Origin: Anolis sagrei
Lineage: Eukaryota > Chordata > Lepidosauria > Squamata > Anolidae
Length of the DNA: 64,000 nt
Assembly: GCF_037176765.1 (NCBI RefSeq)
Contig: NC_090024.1
Location: 159,401,278 to 159,465,277 of the forward strand
Direction: 5' to 3'
The position numbers and the translations under genes are program-made. Shown here piece after piece: positions 53,128 through 64,000 of this stretch. A model generated the notes under the pieces. The model searched no databases. It had not been told where the DNA came from and was given only the letters and a program-made list of their open reading frames with translations. How positions within the stretch are numbered: position 1 is the stretch's first letter; each line of letters starts with the position of its first letter.

Positions 53128-54350
53128 TTGATTGATTTACTGCATTTATATCCTTTCCTTCTCAACCCTAAGGGGACTCAGGGTGGCTTACAAAACAGGC
53201 ACTATTTGATGGCATATATACATAAGATAATACAACATATACGTTAAAACCAATAATTAAAACATATCAATTTTAATACGATCCAAAGGCATATTGGGTT
53301 GTTGTAGGTTTTTTCGGGCTATATGGCCATGTTCTAGAAGCATTCTCTCCTGATGTTTCACCTGCATCTATGGCAAGCATCCTCAGAGGTAGTGAGGTCT
53401 GTTGGAACTAGGAAAATGGTTATATTCCAGGAGCCATTCCAATTGTCAATTGCATTGTTCCATAATCTCTCATTACACTGAGAATTATTGTCCAAGGGCT
53501 TGGTTCCCACAGGAATCACTTTCTTTCTGAAGGACAGGAGGGAGGGGGCTTATCTAATTTCACTGGGGAGGGGCTGAGAAGGCACCTGAGATAGGAGTGG
53601 GATTGAGAACAGGGCTAGAATCATTTAAGGCTTTATAGGCCAAAACCAACACTTTGAATTGTGCTCAGTAGCAGACTGGCAGCCAGTAGAGCTGGCACAA
53701 CAGGGGATTTGTGTGCTCCTGTGCCTCCCTGGCTGCTGCCCATTGGACTACTTGAACCTTCTGAACAGTCTTCAAAGGCAACCCCACGAAGAGCACATTG
53801 CAGTAATCTATTCTTTGTGTACAAAGAGCATGGATCACCTTGGCCAAATCTGACTTCTCAAGGTACAGATGCAACTGGTGCACAAATTTTAATTGTGCAA
53901 AGGCTCCCCTGGCTACCACTGAAACCTGGGGTTCCAGGTTCAGTGATGAATCCAGGAGAACTCCCAAGCTGCTAATCTGTGTTTTCAGGGGAAATGCAAC
54001 CTCATCCAGCACAGGCTGTAACCCTATACCCTGTTTGGCCTTTCAACTGACCAGGAGTACCTCTGTCTTGTCTGGATTCAGTTTCAATTTGTTCGCCTTC
54101 ATCCAGGTTGTCACAACTTCCAGGCACCAGTTCAGGACCTGAACAGCCTCCTTAGTAGCAGGTGGAAAGGAGTGATAGAGTTGGACATCTTCTGCGGACA
54201 GATGGCAACAAACTCCAAAACTCCGGATGATCTCTCCCAGCAGTTTAATGTAGATGCTAAACAACATGGGGGATAATACTGAGCCCTGTGGGACCCCATA
54301 AGACAGGCTGTGGGGCTGAGCAGGTGCCCCCGAACAACACCTTCTTTTGA
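53128..54350 (-). mobile_element. L2 LINE, RT C-terminal half and 3' end, with a Penelope-associated insert
   Basis: Minus strand, from 54350 down: MLFSIYIKLLGEIIRSFGV, SAEDVQLYHSFPPATKEA (the YADD site is changed), TWMKANKLKLNPDKTEVLLV, then GVLLDSSLNLEPQVSVVARG, IDYCNVLFVGLPLKTVQKVQ. The 3' UTR runs to a (GATT)n end at 53128; 53293-53420 is an insert (TTTTTCGGGCTATATGGCCA). Frameshifts and a mutated active site: dead. Confidence 0.88.
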
Positions 54351-54869
54351 GTAATCTGCATTGAATTCAGGGTAATGTAAATGTCCAACTTCATTGTGTG
54401 CAAGTAGACATTACATGCGTGAATATCCTGTCACCTGACGTTCATTTTCCTGCGACTGAATATTTCTTTTGTACAAAAATATTGACTTACTTATGAAAGT
54501 AATACTGTGCTTTGGATTTTTTCACTGATTTCTTGCTACATTCATATGCAGAACAAAACAATATCTTTATATATTTTGTCGATCTTGAAATGTTAAAAGA
54601 ACATGGAGAGGAGTGGGGTGTTTGGAATGAAAGTTGCCTCTCTCTTCTGTGCTCATGTGCTCTCTAGTTAACTCAATGCTCTCACCACTCCTTCCTCTCT
54701 ATGAGCGGCTTTCCTCTTCATTGTCACTAGCTGACCACAGTGTACATTTCTACCCCACTCTTCTCAGCCAGAACCTTGTATGGCAGTTATGAATGCATAA
54801 CCTGCCTAATGTTCAGGTGGAATCAATTTCCTGTAGTTTGAAACTATTGTTCTGCATCCTAGTCTCCAG

Positions 54870-55290
54870 GGCAGCAGAAAACAAGCTTGCTCCCTCTTCC
54901 CTATGACTTCCCTTCACTCATTTATACATGGCACTCCTCATGTTTCCTCTCAGTCTTCTCTTCTTCAGGCTAAACATATCCAGCTCTTTAAGCCGCCCCT
55001 CATAGGGCTTGTTCTTCTGATCCTTGATCATTTAGTCACCCTCCGCTGGACAATTTCCAGCATGTCAACATCTCCCTTAAATTGCAGTGCCCAGAATTGG
55101 ACACAGTATTCCAGGTGTGGTCTGACCAAGGCAGAATAGAGGGGTAGCATGACTCCCCTGGATCTAGACACTAGACTCCTATTGATGCAGGCCAAAATCC
55201 CACTGGCTTTTTAAGCTGCCGCATCACATTTTTGGCTCATGTTTAACTTGTTGTCCACAAGGACTCCAATAACTTTTTCACATGTAATGC
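54870..55290 (-). mobile_element. CR1 LINE 3' part
   Basis: Reverse of CR1: TTCAGGCTAAACATATCCAG, GAATTGGACACAGTATTCCA, GGTGTGGTCTGACCAAGGCA, AAAATCCCACTGGCTTTTTA. Confidence 0.85.
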
Positions 55291-55647
55291 TATTGAGCAG
55301 GCCATCTATTTTAGAAGTGAACAGCCAGTAAAGTGTGTTCCTACATTTAAAAATAGAAGGATGTGATGTCTATTTTCTTCTTGGATGTCATTTTGCGGAA
55401 ATAAATCTAAACATAACTTTAAAAAACTATAATGGTGAATAATAAATACTGATCAATGGCATCATAATAAAAATGATATGAGTATATCAAATTATGGAGA
55501 CAAGGATTCTTGCCAAACTTCATTGGTTTAAATTATTTATACTGTTGTTCAAGGCATTGCTATAAATTTGACAAAAGGTCAGGGGGACTACAATATGAAT
55601 CTCGTAAACATTTTTGTAGGGCGTATTAACTGTATGCAAACTGTATA

Positions 55648-55859
55648 CAGTCAGCTCTCTGTATCTATGGCTTCTGTACTCACGGATTCAACTATTCAAG
55701 GCTTGAATATAATAACAACAGCAATGATACTAAAAATAACAATTTTATATAAGGAACAACATTTTACTACATTGTTGCATATAATAAGCAACGAGCCATA
55801 AATTTTGGTATCCACGAGGGGTCCTGAAACCAAACTCTTGCAAATACGAGGACCCACTG
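55648..55859. mobile_element. Tc1/mariner-type MITE (Tigger-like ends), TSD TA
   Basis: CAGTCAGCTCTCTGTATCTA ... CAAATACGAGGACCCACTG with TA at 55646-55647 and 55860-55861. ATCCACGGATTCAACT-like internal arm is typical of pogo/Tigger MITEs. Confidence 0.8.
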
Positions 55860-55876
55860 TAAAAAGTTTAAACCTA

Positions 55877-56217
55877 GCAGGTAAAGGTAAAGGTAAAGGT
55901 TTTCCCTGACGTTATGTCTAGTCGTGTCCGACTCTGAGGGGTGGTGCTCATCTCCATTTCTAAGCCAAAGAGCCGGCATTGTTCGTAGACACCTCCAAGG
56001 TCATGTGATCAGCATGACTGCATGAAACATCGTTACATTCCCACAGAAGTGGTACCCATTGATCTACTCACATTTGCATATTTTTGAACTGCTACGTTGG
56101 CAGAAGCTGGGCCTAACAGCAGGAGCTCACTCTGCTCCCCAGATTCGAACCGCCAACCTTTCAGTCAGCAAGTTCAGCAGCTCAGTGTGGTTTAACCCAC
56201 TGCACCGCCAGGGGACC
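55877..56217 (-). mobile_element. Sauria-type SINE, full length, no clear TSD
   Basis: GGTAAAGGTAAAGGTAAAGG tail, AGTCGTGTCCGACTCTGAGG, GTTTAACCCACTGCACCGCC head. The flank beyond the head (56218-56285) matches that of the SINE at 43970. Confidence 0.9.
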
Positions 56218-56518
56218 TTATTATACAGATATGAGAAGCAAAACAAAAAACAAACAAAAAACCTACCTGGATTTCCAATATGCAATTCTTAAAATATTCA
56301 GTCATTTAACTCATGCTAAAACATGTGTATGTTTGTGTTTGTGCGTTTTAAAAATATAAAAATATCACTTAAGTAAAAATATTACAATGCTGTATCACAA
56401 TATTTGCATACCAGAAAATGATCACACTCTTTCTAGTTACCATCCATTTAACCAGGTGTTTAATCGTGGTCATGGCCAGAAAGGTTTTTTAAAGAAAACA
56501 ATATACATTTTATGTTAG

Positions 56519-56650
56519 TATAGGTTGAGCATTTCTTATCTTGAATTCCAAAATTCTCAAAAATCCAAAATTCTCCATGTTAGCAACTGAGAAAGTGAAG
56601 CATTTAGTTTCTGAGGGTTCAATATACATAAACCTTTTTCATGCACTTTT
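56519..56650. mobile_element. Left part of a Tc1/mariner-like MITE
   Basis: GTATAGGTTGAGCATTTCTT, CCAAAATTCTCAAAAATCCA resembles the left end of Tigger-type MITEs. The right end is missing. Confidence 0.45.
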
Positions 56651-56736
56651 TCTTCTCTCAGTACACAAATGTATAAAAATACACATCCATTCAATCCAGA
56701 TCATGAATGTGTTTTAGAAGATATTCAGCCCTTACA

Positions 56737-57011
56737 GGACCTCATCACATTGAGGGGGGATTTGACACAGATTGTGGCAAATCTGGCGAGGCCCATTGAG
56801 AGGTGTGGGGAACCCGTTGCTCCACGCCCCACATTGCCTGTCTTGCCTCTTACCCCATTCCACGAAGCATTGCAGGTCAGCTTCCCCCCATTGTTTCCTA
56901 TGCAACAGGAGAAGCCTACCGTGTTGCCAAAGTGACTTCTTACCACACTTGGACTTCAGTTAAGGCACTAAGCCCTGCCGGGAGTAAATCGACATTGTGT
57001 GATGGGAGCCG
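56737..57011. mobile_element. Foldback DNA element, family G
   Basis: GGACCTCATCACATTGAGG ... CATTGTGTGATGGGAGCC; internal TTGTGGCAAATCTGGCGAGG. Frames on both strands are compositional. Confidence 0.6.
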
Positions 57012-58080
57012 TGGGATCCATGCCTAAACAGGAGTCCAAGTGTCGTAGGATGGGCAGTTTTGTCCGTCTGTTGAGATCGACAATGTGGCTGCACATTGGC
57101 TGCTACAGTTCTATTTTTATAAACTCCCACTTCTGAAATCTCTCAGTCTGTTCTGGGATATCATCAATGTTGTTAAAAGGTATCAATTATGCCTATTTGT
57201 TTCCAAGGGCTAAATGGCTGAGTTCCTGCAGAGGAAATGTAGCTACGATCTATCTCCTAATGCCCCCTGCCCCAAAAAAAACTTAAAAGCCGGGTAGCCA
57301 CATCAGTCAAATGCATTCTGCAGTGCTGGCAAGTGGGTCGCTGAAGGGTGGATATGGCTAGCTCCTTCCCACAAACAAATTGCAGCATGGCTTGCTGGCA
57401 GGAAGGAGTTAGGCATTCTTCAGCACCCTGCCAGCAAACACTACATAATCCTCCAAATAGTGTGTCCCTTGGGCTGTTCAAGTAGATTTTAGTAAGTATT
57501 TGTGATTGTGGCAATGAATACCAACATTTGCAAGGTCTTCTGTCTAGCTTTTGACATGGTAAAGACTGAACAAGGATATCAGCTGATATTTATAAAATTA
57601 TGCATTATGGTAAGAAAGTTCTCATTATCGCTGCGACAGGAACTTAGCGTTACTAAAGGAAATTTCTTAGCAATGTGTTCAGAACAAACAAAAGATACTC
57701 TTATTTGAAAACAATCCCAAGCAGTTTCTTTAAGGCGAAGTACATTCCTTTCAATTTTTTGGTTGGATTGCCCTTGTTTCTGCCTATTTGAGGAAAAGGT
57801 GGTGTACCTTGCAATTTTTGCTGCCAGAGCAGCCAGGAGTACAGTCTCTTGCCAAGTACAATTTGATCTTTACAGTTACAATTCATTCACTCTTAATTAA
57901 CTAATGTGATGCAATCCTTTTTTGGAAGAAATGAGCTGGTTGTGGAATGGCACATCACAGAACTTTCTATGAAGGTCCATTGTTGCCAAGCAGAAGGAAC
58001 CATTCGTGAATGAATCAATTTCTGTTGCTACATAAACTTTCTGTTGGCTTCCCATCTTCCACTACTTCATTTCCTTTACA
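57012..58080. other. No gene or repeat recognised
   Basis: Upstream flank of GIPC2; no exon pattern seen. Confidence 0.5.
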
Positions 58081-58086
58081 AACTGA

Positions 58087-58235
58087 GGGCCCTTCCACAC
58101 AGCCCTATATCCCAGAATATCAAGGCAGAAAATCCCACACTATCTGCTTTGAACTGAGTTACATTAGTCCACACTCAGATAATGTGGGATTTTCTGCCTT
58201 GCTATTCTGGGATATAGCATTGTGTGGAAGGACCC
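58087..58235. mobile_element. Foldback MITE family A, 149 bp, TSD TGA
   Basis: GGGCCCTTCCACACAGCCC ... GCATTGTGTGGAAGGACCC; TGA at 58084-58086 and 58236-58238. Confidence 0.93.
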
Positions 58236-58611
58236 TGAGAAAACAAGAAAGTTGAGAAAAAGACCCCTCAAGTTCAGAAAAGCTAAAAGGTGTCTTGCTA
58301 CCAAGGTGCGTCTCGATGGCTCCTTCCCCTTGCCAACAATGGATCTTCATGTTGAGTACTCCCAATGGGCCATTCTCAAGTGGAGAAGGAAGCACCCAAG
58401 TCATCTGGCTACCTAAGCATCTGTAGCTAGGTGGGAAGGTGGGAAGAATGTCTTAATGCAGAAGGAGATATTATAGGACTCTCTGACCCAGGGGGTCCTG
58501 ATGAATGCAAGCTTGACTACTGGTAGTTTGTAATGCTTTGCAAATTTCAAAGCTGTCTATGTGGCAGCTCTGAAGATTTCCCCAGGGGTGAATTGGTAGT
58601 TGCTAACCTAG

Positions 58612-58830
58612 GGTTCTTTCTACACTGCAGAATTGATGCAGTTTGGCACCACTTTTACTGCCATGGCTCAGTACTATAGAACTATAACATTTATAGTTTT
58701 ACAAGGTCTTTAAATTCTCTGCCAATATGTGCTGGTATCTCACCAAGCTATAAATCTCAGGATACTATAGTGAGCCATGACAGTTAAAGTGGTATAAAAC
58801 TTTATTAATCCTACACTGTATATGTACCAC
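58612..58830. mobile_element. Foldback MITE family D
   Basis: TTCTACACTGCAGAATTGAT ... ATTAATCCTACACTGTATAT; CCATGGCTCAGTACTATAG and CTATAGTGAGCCATGACAG arms. An L2-type tail follows at 58896-58970. Confidence 0.8.
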
Positions 58831-59330
58831 TGGTAGAGTGGGCTATTACATTTTGAGGTGTAAGCAGGCCTACAGTTTTATAGGCCAAGAAGATCTATTT
58901 ATTATTTATTTACGGTATTTCTACCCCACCCTTCTTAGCCCGAGAAGGGTGGGACTCAAGGTGGCTTATGATGATGCATGTTGTAAATCATCTGGTTAGG
59001 GTAGAAAGGGAAATATTTGTCTCCAGTGATATGGAAAGTAAGAAAATTAAGAAGGCTTTGGGTTTCCTACATGTATTGCCATGTTTTGGAATGCTTGGAT
59101 GTCTAGTTTGTGCCACTGTATTTCTAGGAGATAGTAAGACGGGAACTGTGAGTTATAAAAAGTTAAGTTTATTTTGGGTAGAAAACTCATAGAGCCAGAA
59201 AGAAATAGTATCTTCCTCAAACACAGAGGACCTCATTTTAAGTAAAGCATTTGGGATCATTGGTTTTCCCTTAAGCTTTGCAACGTCCCATTTGGAAATT
59301 AACCAGATGATTTTCCTACCCCATCACACC

Positions 59331-59510
59331 TAGAATCATAGAATCATAGAGTTGGAGGAGACCTCATGGGCCATCCAGTCCAACCCCCTGCCAAGAAGCA
59401 GGAAAATCAAATTCAAAGCACCCCTGACAGATGGACATCCATCCTTTGTTTAAAGGCTTCCAAAGAAGGAGCCTCCACCACACTCCAGGGCAGAGAGGAT
59501 ATTCCCCTTC
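59331..59510 (-). mobile_element. CR1 LINE 3' end
   Basis: AGAATCATAGAATCATAGAG, GGCCATCCAGTCCAACCCCC, AAGGAGCCTCCACCACACTC: the CR1 3' end in reverse, well preserved. Confidence 0.93.
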
Positions 59511-59823
59511 TTTAGCTCATGTGGCTTGATGTAAGATCTAGTCTGAGAGGCTCATGAAGGGGGATATCCTGTGAAAGGTTGGGTTTGTTCATTCACTATA
59601 GGAGGGAGAAATTGTCCTCTTGGGAAAGATGGACTCAAGTTTAACAGTGAATGGAAATGAGAGCTTGAACTTGGAATGGTCTGAGCAACCACTGAAATGT
59701 TAGTGTGTATTCTGGTAACAGAAACAAAAGTAGGAAATACGGATAGGTGCATGAAAAAATAACATTTGTCGTACTTGTGAAATATCCATTTCTAGCAGTG
59801 AAAGAATTTTTTTTGTTAGGTAC

Positions 59824-60170
59824 ACCTTTTGAACTGTGGTGCTGGAGGAAAATTCTGAGAGTGCCTTGGACTGTGAGAAGATCCAACCAGTCCATACTTC
59901 AGGAAATAAACCCCAGCTGCTCATTGGAGGGAAGGATATTAGAGGCAAAAATGAAGTACTTTGGCCACATCATGAGAAGGCAGGAAAACTTGGAGAAGAC
60001 AATGATGCTAGGGAAAATGGAAGGAAAAGGGAAGAGGCACCGACCAAGAGCTAGATGGATGGATGGCATCCTTGAAGTGACTGGCTTGACTCTGAAGGAG
60101 CTTTAGCATGGGCAGGTCCATGAGGTCACGAAGAGTCAGAAACAACTGAATGAATGAACAACAACAAACT
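59824..60170 (+). mobile_element. RTE/BovB LINE, ORF C-terminus and 3' end
   Basis: [60 protein letters not shown] then a stop; 3' end AGGTCACGAAGAGTCAGAAA and (AAC)n. Confidence 0.9.
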
Positions 60171-60296
60171 TCATAAGCTATTATCATAGATGCCCAACAT
60201 CAGTTTCTTCAAAAAAAAGGAGAGTAAAACTGGATCAACATGCATTCTGGGAGAAAACATAGCTTCTCAAAAGGGCTTAAAATCTCCCAATGTACT

Positions 60297-60543
60297 TTTT
60301 TTTTCGTGTCAGGAGCAACTTGAGAAACTGCAAATTGCTTCTGGTGTGAGAGAATTGGCTGTCTGCAAAGACGTTGCCCAGGGGATAGCTGGATGTTTTG
60401 ATGTTTTACCATCCTTGTGGGAGGCTTCTCTCATATCTCTCATATGGGGAGCTGGAGCTGATAGAGAGAACTCATCCTTGCTCTCCCTTGATTTTAACCT
60501 GCGAACTATTGGTCTTCAGTCCTGCCGGCGCAAGGGAGCTCCA
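60297..60543 (-). mobile_element. tRNA-derived SINE (second family), nearly full length
   Basis: TTTTTTTTCGTGTCAGGAGC, TGGTGTGAGAGAATTGGCTG, ATCCTTGTGGGAGGCTTCTC, right end CCGGCGCAAGGGAGCTCC. Confidence 0.9.
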
Positions 60544-60549
60544 GTGAAA

Positions 60550-62850
60550 GGATGAACATCCTCATGTGGGTTGTTCTTCCCACTTCCCAGGCAGAAATAG
60601 CTTAGACCTTTTTGAAGCTTCCCACTAGAGGGAGCAACTTCCAGGAAAGCCAGTCGATGTTACAGCTTCAGATGAGACCTCATAAAGTATGTTAGGTTCC
60701 TTTTTCCTGGTATCAGGCATGGGGAAGAAATAATGGAATGTGGAACAGAAACAAAGATTTAAAAGAAGAACCACGGAGAGAATGTCAATCTGAGCCTTGT
60801 TTTCTCTCCTCTGGCTAACTATGAGGCTATAGATGGCATAATTTCCCTGTATACCAGAGTGAATAGGCTGTTCACTGCAGGAAACAAAGATATTACAAGT
60901 GAGATAAATGTTACTTTTCATAATAGTGAAAGTAGGGATATCCTTCTGTAGAACATATGATAGCTTCCTTTAGTGGAAGTGGGCAGAGCTGGCATTCATG
61001 GTTGATTAAGACATGATTTGGAGGAATACCCTGCAGCCACATTAAACCCTCAAGCCAAGGCAAAGGTGTTCAGCCTATAGTGTCTAACAAAGGTGGAAAG
61101 TAAATGCTATGCTGCGAAATCATACAAATGTCCAACAGTGGGGCTTCAGTGACCAGTGCTACCAAGATAGCTGTATTCTAGTAGAGAAGCAAGTATGGCA
61201 AGTACAGGGCCAGATCAAGGGACTCCCAGTGACTCATAGCAAACAGCAATGCACTCTCTAATTCATCTACTCAGGATGGATAGTCACTTTCCTTTCTATG
61301 GAAGGTGGGTTAAGAGAGACAAAAAGTCTGATGCTGCTTGTTCTTTTAAGATGCATTTTGATGACTCTGAAAACATTGTCTGATTTGCAGCAAAAAGAAG
61401 GATCACACCTGCTCCCAGAGTTAATTTTGGGGATGAAGATCAATGATGTGAAGTTCCTTGCATGTAGAAAGGGTTCCTAGTTCCAGAAGTCTGATGCGAT
61501 TGCAGTGGGGGAAAGTGTCTTGCAGATGATTCGTACATGATTTTCTAATGAACTTGAACAGAGGAACCATCAAAGTCTTAAGGACTGTGTGCAATTCCCA
61601 ATTGGGAATCTATGGGCCATTAGAATTGTCGTGAGGGAGGCCCTCTATGGACCTTTGATGAACCTGTAAATGTAGGGATGAAGAGTTGCTGTCCTGTGAG
61701 GAAGGAAAGATGTGATGGGTTTCTTTTCACTGTGTTTGACTTTAAACCTGTAGGAAGTCCTGGAGAGATACAACTGAGACCTTTAGGAGGTCCAACTTCT
61801 TGCGCTTTCACCACCTCTGGAACACTCTGAAAATGTATTCATAGACTCTGTTGGTAGATGCTCTCCAGTATGAAATAATATCCACTGCTTCTATCTAATT
61901 AGCCAAACATTCTCAGTATGTCCCTCACAATAGCCAGGCAAGGAGCTGAAGTGACAGACTTGGCCCTGAGCTAAATGTAGTTGAATGGAGAAAGCATGGA
62001 ATATGTCACCAGGCCAACCATCTCTGAAAACCAACACTTTATTGGGTAAGCTGGCTTGATGAAAATTATGACGACACTCTAGCCTTACTCTCTCTCTTTA
62101 GAAACCTGGAAAAAGGCAAAAAATGTCCCCGAGGCATGGAGAGGTCAAAACATTCATGCTCTGTGCTCCCTTTATCCTGTACCATGACAGAATCTACTCA
62201 ACTTGTGGTTGGCTGGAGATGTGAAGAGGTCCATCTCCTTCAATCCAAACTAGAAATGTTTCTGAATAAAGACTGGTCTGTCTGAGCCAGTCTGCTCTGC
62301 AGTGTGCATTGAAAGTGTTCCGCCTCTATCGATAAGTGAGATTCTCCCCAAGTCAAGGGGGCTTGGGTCTCTTATCAATTGGCAAAAATCTCTCTTCTTC
62401 CCTGTGATCGACGAGAGGCCCATGTTAACCAGAGACACTTTTAATTTAGACATATTATCATTTGATGAATTGTAAACACTTTTAGCACATTTCAGATTTG
62501 GCCTGTTGGAGGCAGGCTTTCTCCACTCCTCCTTCATTACTACCATGATGTCAGCCAGAAAAGGAACAGGCATTTTGAATACCCAAACATTTTAAAAAGG
62601 CCAGAAGCAGTTATGTGGTGAAGAGAGTAGTGTCAATGTTTTTCTATTCTGTTAAGAGTTAATACTGTGCCTTAACTGAATCATCTCCCTTGCTTGAGTA
62701 GAGTGGCAAAAGACTTTTTGGAACGCCTGTTTGGGAAAATGGCAGTGGTCAGGGCCAGCTGTGAGTCCTGAGGCTGCTCTGGCACTTTGGCCTCTCTGTG
62801 GAATAGATCTGAGGAACCTTCTGCAGAGCCTCACATTTTAACCCTTGAAT
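60550..62850 (-). other. Unassigned tract, possibly old retroelement DNA
   Basis: Higher complexity than the AT-rich gaps, few repeats, short minus-strand frames. One short stretch near 62500-62560 has an EEWRKP motif that recalls DIRS-type gag; this is weak. No host exon pattern was seen. Any element here is old and broken. 62850-62940 resembles a dispersed MITE end (TATACACAAG, GACCCCAAAACC). Confidence 0.3.
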
Positions 62851-62944
62851 TATCAACTGATCCTACCAAAATACATAATCGTGACCCCAAAACCTCCTTC
62901 AACGTATACATGAAGTTGACTTATACACAAGTTTACACAGTAAT

Positions 62945-63544
62945 ATTTTAGCCATGCTTTTATTCTGGCACTGCTGTTTTTTCACAAAACAAATGTGTTA
63001 AAATAAATTTTGATTATATTGCATGAAGATGTGTATGTAGCTAGCATTATAATCATGTTTATTGCCTTGTAATATTTTGTTGTTTACTATGGCTTTGTGA
63101 TGAAGTGATAAAATTGAATTATATAGTATTCCATCTCATTGAATTCACACGCTCAACCAAGTTTTATTTTTTGGGAATCCTAGAGAATAATTTGGGAGAA
63201 CTTTACAATATATGACCACTGCATAGAGATGGACCCAATTATCTCAACACAAGAAAAATGACTAATAAAGATATGCAGAAATCAACAAATTGATTGTGTT
63301 GATTAAGGAGGAATCTTTGACGAATTTTATGAAAGACTGGGGTCTGTTCTTTACATTTTCACACCAAGGACAGGGGCATTTATTAACTTAGGGGTTCATG
63401 AACTAGTAGAGTGTTCCATAAATAGAGATGTAATTATTGTTTAAAAGGAGTAGACTAATAAGGGATAACAACTATCAGACAGAGAGTGGTAAGTTTATAG
63501 AGCTTGGTTGCAGTTCAATTGTAATGTATAATATGTGATTGTTT
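62945..63544. other. No gene or repeat recognised
   Basis: AT-rich flank. Confidence 0.5.
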
Positions 63545-63555
63545 AATCTTGGTAG

Positions 63556-63812
63556 TTGGAGTCCCTGGTGGAGCAATGGGTTAAACCCTTATACCAGCAG
63601 GTCTGCTGACCAAAAGGTCAGTGGGTTGAATCCAGGGAGCAGGGTTAGCTCCCATCTGTCAGCTACAACTTCTCATGCAGGGACATAAGAGAAGCCTCCC
63701 ACAGGATGGTAAAACATCCTGGTGTCCCCTGGACAGCGTCCTTGCACAAGGCCAATTTTCACACCAGGAGTGACTTGCAGTTTGTCAAGTCACTCCTGAC
63801 ACAAAAAGAAAA
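63556..63812 (+). mobile_element. tRNA-derived SINE (second family), 11-bp TSD
   Basis: GTCCCTGGTGGAGCAATGGG head, GTGACTTGCAGTTTGTCAAG then CACTCCTGACAC and A-rich end. TSD AATCTTGGTAG at 63545-63555 and 63813-63823. Confidence 0.93.
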
Positions 63813-64000
63813 AATCTTGGTAGCTTTATGTATCTAAAATTTGTATTTTTCTTGAATACATTTTAAAAAATAATCCATTCAACTTATATTACAAAGAGAG
63901 AATGAGAAATAGAAACAATATTTTAATTAAAAATATATTAAATGCAATACAGACAGTATAGGATATTTAAAATGCATTAACAATATGCATAAAGAAAAAG

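Noticed and set aside
53665-54267. Two minus-strand frames as host protein exons
   Set aside because: They match the L2 reverse transcriptase C-terminal half and are frameshifted with a changed active site.
60190-60555. 121-codon plus-strand frame
   Set aside because: Runs through a minus-strand SINE; no protein similarity that I recognise.

Overview
The window looks like nuclear DNA from a squamate reptile, most likely an iguanian lizard. The grounds are a vertebrate gene with large introns and a very dense load of lizard-type repeats: Sauria-type SINEs whose 3' end reads (ACCTTT)n, a second tRNA-derived SINE, RTE/BovB, L2 and CR1 LINEs, many foldback MITEs, hAT elements and a Helitron. I see no prokaryotic features, no CRISPR array and no operon-like layout.

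One host gene is well supported: GIPC2 on the minus strand. Six coding exons with GT-AG borders lie at 50474-50178, 28872-28687, 27265-27085, 26829-26720, 26006-25925 and 17881-17730. They join in frame to a 335-residue protein with a GH1 region, a PDZ domain (carboxylate-binding loop SLGL) and a C-terminal GH2 region. Exon 1 sits in a CpG-rich island (about 50040-50680). The introns are about 21.3 kb, 1.4 kb, 0.26 kb, 0.7 kb and 8.0 kb.

Layout. 1-17.5 kb: DNA downstream of GIPC2 with an old LINE, several hAT and foldback elements, and a Helitron at 5288-6862 lodged in an older LINE tail. 17.7-26 kb: last exons and intron 5, with a degenerate tandem array of roughly 60-bp units broken up by SINEs, MITEs and an LTR-retrotransposon-like fossil. 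26-29 kb: exons 2-5, with a solo LTR in intron 2. 29-50 kb: intron 1, a layered graveyard of L2, BovB, Penelope-like, SINE, hAT and foldback copies, including a run of five nested or adjacent foldback elements at 48.1-49.0 kb and a 21-bp minisatellite at 49.03-49.27 kb. 50.5-64 kb: upstream flank, beginning with a hAT copy about 210 bp above the start codon, then Penelope-like, L2, CR1, BovB and SINE copies. No second host gene was recognised; the neighbour expected from mammalian synteny (DNAJB4) is not seen.

I found no convincing new biological system. The most informative items are evolutionary: a Helitron with an internal relic of its own 3' terminator, foldback families with consistent 3-bp target duplications, a SINE inserted at the centre of a palindrome, a pair of SINEs that share 5' flanking DNA, and a hAT copy whose terminal repeat was apparently removed by a microhomology deletion. 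All calls come from reading by eye; no database search was run.
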